64,000 nucleotides of DNA from Rhizobium sp. P32RR-XVIII (GTDB lineage: Bacteria; Pseudomonadota; Alphaproteobacteria; Rhizobiales; Rhizobiaceae), in contig NZ_JABAIH010000007.1 of assembly GCF_012641395.1 (NCBI RefSeq), positions 62,001 through 126,000 on the forward strand, read 5' to 3'. The notes under the pieces were generated by a model, which saw only the letters and a list, made by a program, of their open reading frames with translations, ran no database searches and was not told the DNA's origin. Each line of letters opens with the position of its first letter. The first letter of the stretch is position 1. Made by a program: the position numbers and the translations under genes. Below are positions 51,385 through 58,749 of the stretch, piece after piece.

Positions 51385-51409
51385 TCGCATCGGTTTTTTG
51401 GAAATTCGG

Positions 51410-51440
51410 ACGGCCTGAAGCACCTGCTTCGGGCCGTTTT
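51410..51440 (+). terminator. Intrinsic terminator of efp
   Basis: ACGGCC, T, GAAGCA (51410-51420 region) pairs with TGCTTC, G, GGCCGT around loop CC, followed by TTTTCG at 51437. Confidence 0.85.
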
Positions 51441-51471
51441 CGTTTGACGGCGGAATTCCGCGAATAACCGG

Positions 51472-51502
51472 TTGACCCGGCCCTTGGGACCGCCCCGATA
51501 AG
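51472..51502 (+). promoter_or_regulatory. MerR-type long-spacer promoter of the merR-ATPase gene
   Basis: TTGACC (51472-51477), 19-base spacer, GATAAG (51497-51502). The 19-base spacing is typical of promoters activated by MerR proteins. It is 30 bases before the start codon, so the regulator probably controls its own gene. Confidence 0.45.
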
Positions 51503-51531
51503 GATGCGGTCAACGAACAAAGAGGTGATTC

Positions 51532-52566
51532 GTGAGTTACTCCGCACAGTTCCTAAGCCCGTCCGAAGCTGCCGGCAGGCTCGGCATCTCCCAAAAGGCC
51601 CTGCGCCTTTACGAACAGCGCGGCCTGATCGTGCCCGTCCGCACATCGTCGGGATGGCGCACTTATGGTCCCGCCGAGATGGCACGCGCCGCCGAAATCG
51701 TAGCCCTGCGCGCCCTCGGCCTCAGCCTGTCGCAGATCGGCCGCGTTCTGAAGGGCGATCCGCAATCGCTGGAGCCAGCCCTTGCTGCCCATCAGGCGAC
51801 ACTCGAAAACCGCATCGTTGAACTCGCCGGAGCCGTCGACAAGGTCCGCGCGTTGCGCGCCGACATCACCATCGGCCGCATGCCGAATGCAGGCGAGCTA
51901 GTCCGCCTGATGCAGCCGGCGCCTGCCATCGGTGTACCGTTCCGCCTGCCGTGGCCCTGGGGCGGTGAAGAATTCGAATTGCGCGAGATCCGGCCTCTGA
52001 CCTTCATCACCGGCCCGCTTGGTAGCGGCAAGACCCGCCTCGCCCACGCAATTGCGGAAAACCTGCCCGATGCCCGTTTCCTCGGCCTCGACCGCCTGCA
52101 GGACGAAGCCGCAGAAGCGCACGCCCGGCTGGACGCCGATGCCGCGCTCAAGGAGCAGGTCGAGGAGATACTGCAATGGCTTGCAGAAGATGGAGCGACG
52201 ATATCCCCAGCGCTGAAGGCGCTCGTCGTTGCGCTGCAGTCCGCCGCCTCGACCATCCATGTCATCGATATGGTCGAGCAGGGTTTGGAGCAGGCCTCCC
52301 AGGAAGCAGTAATTGCCTGGCTGCGCCGCCGCAGCGCCGAGGCAAAACCGCTTTTTCTAATGACCCGTTCTTCGGTGATCCTTGATCTGAACGCGATGGG
52401 ACCGAAAGAGGCGATCATCCTCTGCCCGCCCAATCACAGCCCGCCGTTCTTCGTCGCGCCCTATCCGGGAACGCCGGGCTATGAGGTCGTCGCCTCCTGT
52501 CTCGCCCCGCCCGAGGTGCGCGCCCGCACCGAGGGCATGATCGCCTGGCGCCCGCAGGTCGCCTGA
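51532..52566 (+). CDS. MerR-type regulator fused to a P-loop ATPase
   Basis: 344-residue fusion. The N-terminal 80 residues are a MerR winged helix: SPSEAAGRLGISQKALRLYE, RGLIVPVRTSSGWRTYGPAE and ALGLSLSQIGRVLKG. A short coiled coil follows (about 85-110). From about 150 there is a P-loop ATPase: ITGPLGSGKTRLAHAIAENL, with Walker A at 161-168, and a Walker-B-like IHVIDMVEQGLEQ, near the ABC/AAA_21 style. MerR effector domains usually bind metals or drugs, so an ATPase there is unusual. GTG 51532 is the start, with AGAGGTGATTC before it. Ligand unknown. Confidence 0.85.
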   Translation: MSYSAQFLSPSEAAGRLGISQKALRLYEQRGLIVPVRTSSGWRTYGPAEMARAAEIVALRALGLSLSQIGRVLKGDPQSLEPALAAHQATLENRIVELAGAVDKVRALRADITIGRMPNAGELVRLMQPAPAIGVPFRLPWPWGGEEFELREIRPLTFITGPLGSGKTRLAHAIAENLPDARFLGLDRLQDEAAEAHARLDADAALKEQVEEILQWLAEDGATISPALKALVVALQSAASTIHVIDMVEQGLEQASQEAVIAWLRRRSAEAKPLFLMTRSSVILDLNAMGPKEAIILCPPNHSPPFFVAPYPGTPGYEVVASCLAPPEVRARTEGMIAWRPQVA

Positions 52567-52573
52567 CATGGAA

Positions 52574-52593
52574 AGGCCGGCAAACGCCGGCCT
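52574..52593. terminator. Shared terminator between merR-ATPase and SIS genes
   Basis: AGGCCGGC (52574-52581), loop AAAC, GCCGGCCT (52586-52593), a perfect eight-pair stem between convergent stops at 52566 and 52600. Confidence 0.75.
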
Positions 52594-52599
52594 GTTCTC

Positions 52600-53328
52600 T
52601 CAGAGGTGAGGATTGCGCGGCCGGTACTTCTTGACAAGCCGTTGATTGACCTCGGCCGCACCCGGCATATTGGCGCTGAGATAAATAGGCGCATCTCCGG
52701 ACTTCGAAAGTTCCGATGCCACTTCCGCGAAGATCGCATTCAAAACGGTCACACCGACGGCCGTGGAAACAGGCCCGACCTTGATGTCCGTGCCCGTGAG
52801 AGCAAGAACCGCATCGCCCGGCGGCAAGCCGTTGTCCAGCACGATATCGGCGGTATCCGCAAGCCGCCGCCGCCCGTTGGCAATCGCGCTTGAATAGGCA
52901 ACCGAGGTGATTGCGATCACCTTCGCCCCGATCTCGCGTGCGTAATCCGCAGCCTCTATCGGCGCGGCGTTCACGCCCGAGTTCGAAGCAATGATGACGA
53001 CATCGCCTGGCTGCACGCCGTATCGCTCCAGGACCGGCCGCACGAGGCCCTGAGTGCGCTCGTAGACTGAGCTGATGACTGCCCCCTCGTGCAGCATCGC
53101 AGAGCCGACGAGAATGGGCACCGTGAAGGCGAGCCCGCCGGCCCGATAGTGCACCTCTTCCGCCAGCATGTGCGAATGGCCGGTTCCGAACACGTAAACG
53201 CGCTTGTCGTTGCGTGCAGCATCGAGGATTGCCGCAGCCGCCTGACGCATCGGATCTTCGAGCGTGGACTTCAGTTGCCCCAGCCGCTCGATCAGGTTGG
53301 TAAAATACGCGTTGGTGATCGCCGTCAT
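52600..53328 (-). CDS. SIS-domain sugar-phosphate-binding protein
   Basis: 242-residue single SIS-domain protein: YFTNLIERLGQLKSTLEDPM, KRVYVFGTGHSHMLAEEVHY, GDVVIIASNSGVNAAPIEAA and AREIGAKVIAITSV. The family (UPF0309-like) binds phosphosugars and may isomerise or sense them. ATG 53328 gives the normal start; the frame is open to 53511. It follows nagA by two bases and is the last gene of the amino-sugar operon. Reaction not known. Confidence 0.85.
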   Translation of the reverse strand: MTAITNAYFTNLIERLGQLKSTLEDPMRQAAAAILDAARNDKRVYVFGTGHSHMLAEEVHYRAGGLAFTVPILVGSAMLHEGAVISSVYERTQGLVRPVLERYGVQPGDVVIIASNSGVNAAPIEAADYAREIGAKVIAITSVAYSSAIANGRRRLADTADIVLDNGLPPGDAVLALTGTDIKVGPVSTAVGVTVLNAIFAEVASELSKSGDAPIYLSANMPGAAEVNQRLVKKYRPRNPHL

Positions 53329-53330
53329 CG

Positions 53331-54482
53331 CTATTTCCTCTCCCCGCTGATCCAGGCCGCCGTAACTTCGATCTTGTCGGTCAGGTGGACGAGATCGGCG
53401 CGGTATCCCGGCGACAGCTGGCCATACCCTTCGAGACGCAGGAAGCGCGCCGGATAAAGCGTCGCCATGCGCAGGGCTTCGGCAAGCGTCAGGTCCAGAT
53501 AGGCGACACAATAGCGGATACTGGAAGCCATATCGACGTCCGAGCCGGCAAGCGTTCCATCGGCCAGTACCACCTTGGAGCAGAAGCTGCCGCTTTCGCG
53601 ATGAACGGTCCTGCCGTTCAATGTAAAACTGTCCTTGTCGGATCCGACGAGCGACATTGCATCGCTAACGAGGAAGAGCTTGCCTTCGCCGCGCTTGGCA
53701 CGCAACGCCGTGCGCAGCGCCTTCGGATCGACATGATGGCCGTCGGCAATGATCCCGCACCACGTCGACGGATGATCGATCGCGGCGCCGACCAGACCGG
53801 GAGCGCGATGGCCCAACTGGCTCATGGCGTTGAAGAGATGGGTGACACCCCGCGCGCCGGCATCGAAACGCTCTTCGGCCTGCTCACTGGTGCAGTCCGA
53901 ATGGCCGATGCTAACGATGACCCCGGCTTCGGCCAGTTCGCGAACCTGCGCGACCGTCACCTGCTCGGCGGCCATCGTTACAAGCAGCGTGCCGATCGCT
54001 TCGCGAGCCCTGATGAAGGCTTTGACATCCTTGTCTTCGACGGGACGCATCAGCTCGGCCAGATGGGCGCCCTTGCGAGCCGGCGCGAGATGCGGACCTT
54101 CCAGGTGAAGACCGGCGACGCCGCGATTTGTCTTGACCGCGTCCTTCGCGGCCTCGATCGCCGCCGCCGTCGCGTCTGCCGTATCGGTGATCAGTGTCGG
54201 CAACAGCGCCGTCGTGCCATAGCGACGATGTCCGTCGGCGATGATGTACATCGATTCCGGCGAAGGCTCGTCGTTCAGCATCCGCCCGCCACCGCCATTG
54301 ACCTGCGCATCGATGAAACCGGCGGAAAGCACGCCACCGTCAAGCAAGATGGTTTCACCCTCGGGCAGCTCGCTGCGCGATACGATGCCCTCCACGCGGC
54401 CGTCGGCCACGATCAGCGCTTTCTCGTCGTGAAACCTCTCGCCGTCAAAAATCCGGGCGCCGGTGAAAATCTTGCGGGACAT
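53331..54482 (-). CDS. nagA: N-acetylglucosamine-6-phosphate deacetylase
   Basis: Removes acetate from GlcNAc-6-P to give glucosamine-6-P. The 383-residue amidohydrolase has LSAGFIDAQVNGGGGRMLND, VAGLHLEGPHLAPARKGAHL with metal-binding Glu, VIVSIGHSDCTSEQAEERFD, GVTHLFNAMSQLGHRAPGLV, CGIIADGHHVDPKALRTALR and KLFLVSDAMSLVG with the catalytic Asp. Its start and the stop of the upstream deaminase share one base (TGATG). Part of gntR / SIS deaminase / nagA / SIS. Confidence 0.95.
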   Translation of the reverse strand: MSRKIFTGARIFDGERFHDEKALIVADGRVEGIVSRSELPEGETILLDGGVLSAGFIDAQVNGGGGRMLNDEPSPESMYIIADGHRRYGTTALLPTLITDTADATAAAIEAAKDAVKTNRGVAGLHLEGPHLAPARKGAHLAELMRPVEDKDVKAFIRAREAIGTLLVTMAAEQVTVAQVRELAEAGVIVSIGHSDCTSEQAEERFDAGARGVTHLFNAMSQLGHRAPGLVGAAIDHPSTWCGIIADGHHVDPKALRTALRAKRGEGKLFLVSDAMSLVGSDKDSFTLNGRTVHRESGSFCSKVVLADGTLAGSDVDMASSIRYCVAYLDLTLAEALRMATLYPARFLRLEGYGQLSPGYRADLVHLTDKIEVTAAWISGERK

Positions 54483-55513
54483 CAGATGGTCTCCGTGACC
54501 TTGAGCAGGTTCGCCGGCCTGTCGGGATCAAAGCCTTTGCGGCGCGTTACCGACTCGATCAAGCGATAGTAGACGAGAAGCGAAACCAGCGGATCGAGCA
54601 AACCGTTGCCCGTCGTCGGCACGCGCAGATTGATGCCGGGAAGCGGCTGCGCCGAGAATGGCACCGTGGTTGCGCCGAGCTTCTGCAGCCGTTCCAGCGC
54701 CTGAACGTTGTTGGCATAAGCGGCATCGTCCGGCGCGAAGGCGACGATGGGGAAACCCGGCTGGACGAGGCGCATAGGGCCATGCATCAGCTCGGCCAGC
54801 GAGAAGGCCTCGGCGTGAAGGCCGGATGTTTCCTTGGCCTTCAGGGCCGCCTCGAGCGCGATCGCAAATGCCGGGCCGCGGCCCGCTGTATAAAGCGATG
54901 TCGCATTGAAGAGCACGTCTTCAGCGGCTGCAGTATCAATACCTGCGGTCGCCGACAGCGCCTCCGGCAGCTTCTCCAGCGATGCCTGCAAATCGGCCGT
55001 GCCGGCGATTGCGGCCGTCACACCGGCGAGCGCCGCTGCCGAGGCAATGAAGGACTTCGTTGCGGCAACGCTCTTTTCTGCGCCCGCATTCAGCCCCAGC
55101 ACGATGTCGGCCTGCTTGGCAAGAGGACTGTCGGTGACGTTGACAACGGCGATTGTCGTCGCGCCACCGCGCTTTGCAGCGTCCTGAAGGGCGACGATAT
55201 CCGGGCTGGCCCCGGATTGCGAAACCGTGAAATGGACGCCGCCCTTTAGATGCAGGGGCGCGCCATAGACGGATGCGATCGATGGGCCGATGGAGGCGAC
55301 GGGAACGCCGCAGGTGATCTCGAAAAGGTATTTGAAGAAGGTCGCGGCATGGTCGGAAGAGCCGCGTGCGGCAGTCGTAACAACGCTCGGCCTTGCCGAG
55401 GAGAAAAGCTTGGCGATTTCGGCAAAGACCGGCTTCTCCTTCTGCAGCATCGTCGCGGCGACGTCCGGCGACTGGCCCGACTCCTGCAGCATCAGCGACT
55501 GGTTCTCACTCAT
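54482..55513 (-). CDS. Glucosamine-6-phosphate deaminase-like SIS protein (NagB-II/AgaS type)
   Basis: 343-residue protein with two SIS domains, like the isomerase half of GlmS: VVTTAARGSSDHAATFFKYL, FTVSQSGASPDIVALQDAAK, LNAGAEKSVAATKSFIASAA, LYTAGRGPAFAIALEAALKA and LAELMHGPMRLVQPGFPIVA. It lacks a glutaminase, so it is a NagB-II-type deaminase turning glucosamine-6-P into fructose-6-P. No classical NagB is present, which fits its role after NagA. Its start overlaps the gntR stop by four bases. Confidence 0.9.
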   Translation of the reverse strand: MSENQSLMLQESGQSPDVAATMLQKEKPVFAEIAKLFSSARPSVVTTAARGSSDHAATFFKYLFEITCGVPVASIGPSIASVYGAPLHLKGGVHFTVSQSGASPDIVALQDAAKRGGATTIAVVNVTDSPLAKQADIVLGLNAGAEKSVAATKSFIASAAALAGVTAAIAGTADLQASLEKLPEALSATAGIDTAAAEDVLFNATSLYTAGRGPAFAIALEAALKAKETSGLHAEAFSLAELMHGPMRLVQPGFPIVAFAPDDAAYANNVQALERLQKLGATTVPFSAQPLPGINLRVPTTGNGLLDPLVSLLVYYRLIESVTRRKGFDPDRPANLLKVTETI

Positions 55514-56283
55514 AGGTCATCTCCAATTCTCAATTCGGCGACGAAATCATAGGCATCGCCACGATAGTGCGAGCGGGTGTATTCAACGACGCGCTGGTCT
55601 TCCAGGCGCGAAATCCGTTCGATCAAGAGCGCCGGTGCACCGGTCTTCACGTTCAGCATCGAGGCCGAGGAAGGATCGAGCGTAACAGCTGTCAGCCGTT
55701 GCAGCGCCCGCACCGGCTTGTGCCCGCTTGCGGCCAGTGCATCGTAGAGCGATCCCTCGTCACCGGCATTGTCGTCCAGGAACTTGAGCGGCACAACGGC
55801 CCTTTCGATCGCCAGTGGCTGACCATCCGCGAGTCTGAGACGGTCGAGACGAAGAACAGGCTCCTCCTGTGCGAGTCCGAGCAGGAAAGCTTCTTCCGGC
55901 GACGGCGAAGTGATCGCACGCGACAATATCCTTGCCGCCGGCGAGCGGCCGCGCGAGCGCATATCGGCGGAGAAGGAGGAAAGACGCCAGAGCGGTTGCT
56001 CCATGCGTTCGACCTTGCTCGAAACGAACGTACCGCTGCCATGGCGAGATTCCAGCGTGCCGGAACTCATCAGATCACGATAGGCGGTTCGTACCGTCAC
56101 GCGCCCGAGCTTGAGGGCTTCGGCAAGATCGCGCTCGCCGGGAAGGGCGGCACCCGGTTTAAGAAGGCCTTCCTGGATAAGGCCGGTCAGCGCCAGGGCC
56201 AACCGCTTGTAAAGCGGGCCAGTCATCGCCTCGTCGCGCAGACCGCGGGCATTGAGCTCCGTCACCAGACTGGTTCTATCCAT
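55510..56283 (-). CDS. GntR/HutC-family regulator of amino-sugar genes
   Basis: 257-residue regulator. The N-terminal GntR helix-turn-helix reads PLYKRLALALTGLIQEGLLK, LPGERDLAEALKLGRVTVRT, AYRDLMSSGTLESRHGSGTF. The C-terminal UTRA effector domain has VLRLDRLRLADGQPLAIERA, LIERISRLEDQRVVEYTRSH and YRGDAYDFVAELRI. The most likely effector is an amino-sugar phosphate (NagR/DasR-like). ATG 56283 is chosen; 56313 is open in frame. Two TGGTC-TAGA-like half operators precede it. Confidence 0.9.
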   Translation of the reverse strand: MDRTSLVTELNARGLRDEAMTGPLYKRLALALTGLIQEGLLKPGAALPGERDLAEALKLGRVTVRTAYRDLMSSGTLESRHGSGTFVSSKVERMEQPLWRLSSFSADMRSRGRSPAARILSRAITSPSPEEAFLLGLAQEEPVLRLDRLRLADGQPLAIERAVVPLKFLDDNAGDEGSLYDALAASGHKPVRALQRLTAVTLDPSSASMLNVKTGAPALLIERISRLEDQRVVEYTRSHYRGDAYDFVAELRIGDDL

Positions 56284-56300
56284 AAGCCGATAATAGAACC

Positions 56301-56312
56301 TGTTTAGGACCA
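56301..56312. promoter_or_regulatory. DasR/NagR-like operator half 1 before the gntR gene
   Basis: TGTTTAGGACCA (plus), similar to one arm of the TGGTCTAGACCA palindrome bound by HutC-type amino-sugar regulators. 18 bases before the start codon. Confidence 0.4.
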
Positions 56313-56325
56313 ATTTTCAAGATAA

Positions 56326-56335
56326 TTCTAGACCA
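56326..56335. promoter_or_regulatory. DasR/NagR-like operator half 2 before the gntR gene
   Basis: TTCTAGACCA (plus), i.e. TGGTCTAGAA on the minus strand, matching nine bases of TGGTCTAGACCA. The ACCA ends of the two sites are 23 bases apart, about two helix turns. Confidence 0.5.
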
Positions 56336-56343
56336 GGAAAGCA

Positions 56344-56370
56344 AAACCCTCGTGACAAGCACGAGGGTTT
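56344..56370 (-). terminator. Intrinsic terminator of galM
   Basis: AAACCCTCGTG (56344-56354), loop ACAAG, CACGAGGGTTT (56360-56370), a perfect 11-pair stem 23 bases after the galM stop, followed by TTTGCTTT on the minus strand. Confidence 0.85.
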
Positions 56371-56392
56371 CAAAGGCGACAGGGACCTATGA

Positions 56393-57415
56393 TCAATTCT
56401 TGGTGAAGATGTAATCGGTTTCCTGCCGCAGGACTTCGCCTGGGCGCAACACCGCATTCGGAAAGCCCTGATGATTTATGGCGTCCGGCCAGACCTGGGT
56501 TTCCAGGCAGAAGCCCGCGAACGGCCCGTATTTGCGGCCGTCGAGGCCCGGAACGGCGACATTGAGCTTGAAGCCGGCATAGAACTGCACGCCAGGCTCT
56601 GTTGTCCGCACCTCCAGCGAGACGCCCGAATTGACGCTGCGCGCCAGCGCGACGGAACGCTTGGCAGTGCGCTCTTTCGAGAGGCAGAAGTTGTGATCGT
56701 AGAGCGCCTGCTCGCCGCCTTCGAACCGCTCCATCGGCGCCATCTCGCGGAAGTCGAACGCCGTGCCGGCGACGGGACCTAGCTCACCGGTCGGAATCTG
56801 TCGCTCGTCAGTCGGAAGGTAGTGATCCGCAGCGATCATAATGTCGTGTCCGAGCGCATCATCGCGGCCATCGAGATTGAAGTAAGCGTGCTGGCAGACA
56901 TTGGCGAGTGTCGGCTGATCGGTGGTCGATTCGTAGACGATCGAGAATTCGCCGTTTCCGTGCACCCGGTAAGTCGCCTGGACCGTGCAGTTGCCAGGAT
57001 AGCCCGCTCGGCCGTCCGGATCGACGATCTTCAAGACGACGCGATCGACATCGTGCTCGACGATCGTCCAGTTGCGCTTGGCGATGTTGTCGCTGCCGCC
57101 GTGCAGATGCGAGACACCCTTTTCATTGAGTTCCAGCTGATAGGCCTTGCCGTCCAGCGTGAACTTGCCGCCGCCGATCCGGTTGGCGCAGCGGCCGGGC
57201 GTGGCGCCGAAATAGGACGAGTGTGCCGGATAGTCGGCGAAATTATCGAACCCCAGAAGCAGCGGGGCGTCGTGACCTTCAAGCCGCAGGTCCTGAATGA
57301 CAGCGCCCCAGGTCATGATCTTGGCGGTCAGGCCGCCGCCCTTGATCTCGACGCGGTAGACAGTTTCGCCGTCCTTCGTCGTTCCGAAAACTTCCCGTTC
57401 GAGCTTTTCAGCCAT
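56393..57415 (-). CDS. galM: Aldose 1-epimerase
   Basis: Interconverts alpha and beta anomers of galactose, glucose and similar sugars. The 340-residue beta-sandwich protein has IMTWGAVIQDLRLEGHDAPL, SSYFGATPGRCANRIGGGKF, GVSHLHGGSDNIAKRNW with a substrate His, LANVCQHAYFNLDG with the catalytic His, YDHNFCLSK and GPFAGFCLETQVWPDAINH with the catalytic Glu. Length is normal. Single gene, ending in a strong terminator; neighbours do not define the sugar. Confidence 0.93.
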   Translation of the reverse strand: MAEKLEREVFGTTKDGETVYRVEIKGGGLTAKIMTWGAVIQDLRLEGHDAPLLLGFDNFADYPAHSSYFGATPGRCANRIGGGKFTLDGKAYQLELNEKGVSHLHGGSDNIAKRNWTIVEHDVDRVVLKIVDPDGRAGYPGNCTVQATYRVHGNGEFSIVYESTTDQPTLANVCQHAYFNLDGRDDALGHDIMIAADHYLPTDERQIPTGELGPVAGTAFDFREMAPMERFEGGEQALYDHNFCLSKERTAKRSVALARSVNSGVSLEVRTTEPGVQFYAGFKLNVAVPGLDGRKYGPFAGFCLETQVWPDAINHQGFPNAVLRPGEVLRQETDYIFTKN

Positions 57416-57531
57416 GGTCTGCCATCCGCAAATCTGTTGGGTTCAGGCCCCGAACCTGCCTCCATTTGCTGCGGCTCGCAACCACGAAATGCAAAAGCGA
57501 CGCCGTCCCGCGACCTGGCACTGGCCGCCGG

Positions 57532-58455
57532 TCAGATTTTGGTGCCTATTTCGTCGAGGTTATAGGACGTCGTCTGGTAGATCTCGTTGATCCAGTTGCC
57601 GAAGAGCAGGTGGGCGTGGCTGCGCCAACGGTTCTGCGGCGGGAGCGACGGATCGTTATGCGGAAAATAATTGTGCGGCATCTTGATAGGCACGCCCGCA
57701 TTCACATCGCGGAAGTATTCGTCCGAAAGCGACGTCGAATCGTATTCTACATGATTGAACATATAGAGCCGCTTGCCTCTTTCCTCATGTGCGAGACAGA
57801 CGCCCATCTCGTCTGATTCCATCAGGATTTCGAGGCTTTCCGATTTATCGATGTCCGCGCGCCGCACCTCGGTCCAGCGCGAGACCGGAACTTCGAAATT
57901 ATCCGAGAAGCCATTGAGATAGACGGACGAGGATTTCAGGTTCTTGTGGCGATAGATGCCGAAGGCCTTTTCCTTCAGCTCGTATTTCGGAACCTTGTGG
58001 AAGTGATAGATCGCCGCCATCGCGCCCCAGCAGACGTTCATCGTCGAATGGACGTGCGTCTCCGTCCAGTCGAAGATCCGCTGCATCTCTTTCCAGTAGG
58101 TCACATCCTCGTAAGGGAGGGTCTCAATCGGCGCGCCGGTGATGATGAAGCCGTCGAACTTGCGGTGCCTGACCTCTTCCCACGTCTCATAGAAGGCAAG
58201 CAGGTGATCTTCGGAAGTGTTTTTGGCCTTGTGGTTTCCGATGCGGACCAGCGAGAGCTCCACCTGCAGCGGCGTAGCACCGACCAACCGGGCGATCTGC
58301 ACCTCGGTCTTGATCTTGTTCGGCATGAGATTGAGGAGTCCGATCTGCAGAGGGCGGATATCCTGACGGATTGCCGCCGTTTCCGTCATCACCCGGACCC
58401 CCTCATGAACGAGGGTTTCAAAAGCGGGCAGCGTATCGGGAATCTTGATGGGCAT
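57532..58455 (-). CDS. metA: Homoserine O-acetyltransferase, MetA type
   Basis: First committed step of methionine synthesis: acylates homoserine. The 307-residue product is MetA-fold: catalytic Cys142 in NVCWGAMAAIY, H235 and E237 in MFNHVEYD. Residue 111 is Glu (APIETLPYEDV), the position where Glu marks acetyl-CoA use and Gly succinyl-CoA use, so O-acetyltransferase is predicted. ATG 58455 gives the family start MPIKIPDTLPAFE; the frame is open to 58512 over the terminator. A SAM-II riboswitch and terminator precede it, so methionine supply controls it. Confidence 0.95.
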   Translation of the reverse strand: MPIKIPDTLPAFETLVHEGVRVMTETAAIRQDIRPLQIGLLNLMPNKIKTEVQIARLVGATPLQVELSLVRIGNHKAKNTSEDHLLAFYETWEEVRHRKFDGFIITGAPIETLPYEDVTYWKEMQRIFDWTETHVHSTMNVCWGAMAAIYHFHKVPKYELKEKAFGIYRHKNLKSSSVYLNGFSDNFEVPVSRWTEVRRADIDKSESLEILMESDEMGVCLAHEERGKRLYMFNHVEYDSTSLSDEYFRDVNAGVPIKMPHNYFPHNDPSLPPQNRWRSHAHLLFGNWINEIYQTTSYNLDEIGTKI

Positions 58456-58489
58456 TGCGGTTACTCGATCAAAACAATGTGTACCGGCA

Positions 58490-58526
58490 AAATAAAAAAC
58501 CGGCGGCGACAAGAATCGCTACCGGT
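58490..58526 (-). terminator. Riboswitch-linked terminator before metA
   Basis: On the minus strand ACCGG, TA, GCGA, loop, TCGC, CG, CCGGT, then TTTTTTATTTT. It lies between the SAM-II aptamer and the metA start codon, so SAM binding can favour early termination. Confidence 0.85.
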
Positions 58527-58536
58527 CCGCACGCGG

Positions 58537-58591
58537 CCCTTTAGCGACTTATTTAACGTGGCTGCAAGCCGGCCGGCCAAATCACCACGAG
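58537..58591 (-). ncRNA. SAM-II riboswitch (metA leader)
   Basis: Minus strand, about 55 bases. It starts CTCGTGGTGATTTGG and continues with TTGCAGCCACGTTAAATAAG and ends CGCTAAAGGG. The P1 arms TCGTGG/CCACG, the conserved TGATTT, the TTGCA before the second P1 arm, TAAAT and GCTAAAGGG all match the SAM-II pseudoknot class found upstream of met genes in alphaproteobacteria. Confidence 0.93.
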
Positions 58592-58597
58592 GTCTCT

Positions 58598-58626
58598 TAG
58601 ATAGCGCTAGCAGACACACGAATCAA
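58598..58626 (-). promoter_or_regulatory. Promoter of the metA leader
   Basis: On the minus strand TTGATT (58626-58621), 17 bases, TATCTA (58603-58598). The predicted start is a few bases before the riboswitch, as expected. Confidence 0.6.
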
Positions 58627-58749
58627 TCCGAATTCGCAAGCTGTACTTTGAGCTAGGGTCACTCACGCATTAATGGCTGGTAGAATCTGTTGCTGGACAG
58701 CACGCGTCACCATGTTAATCAGGGACTGTGGTACGCATAGGAAGTCACA

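Noticed and set aside
53385..54569. 394-codon open frame antisense to nagA
   Set aside because: Shadow of nagA, no recognisable domain.
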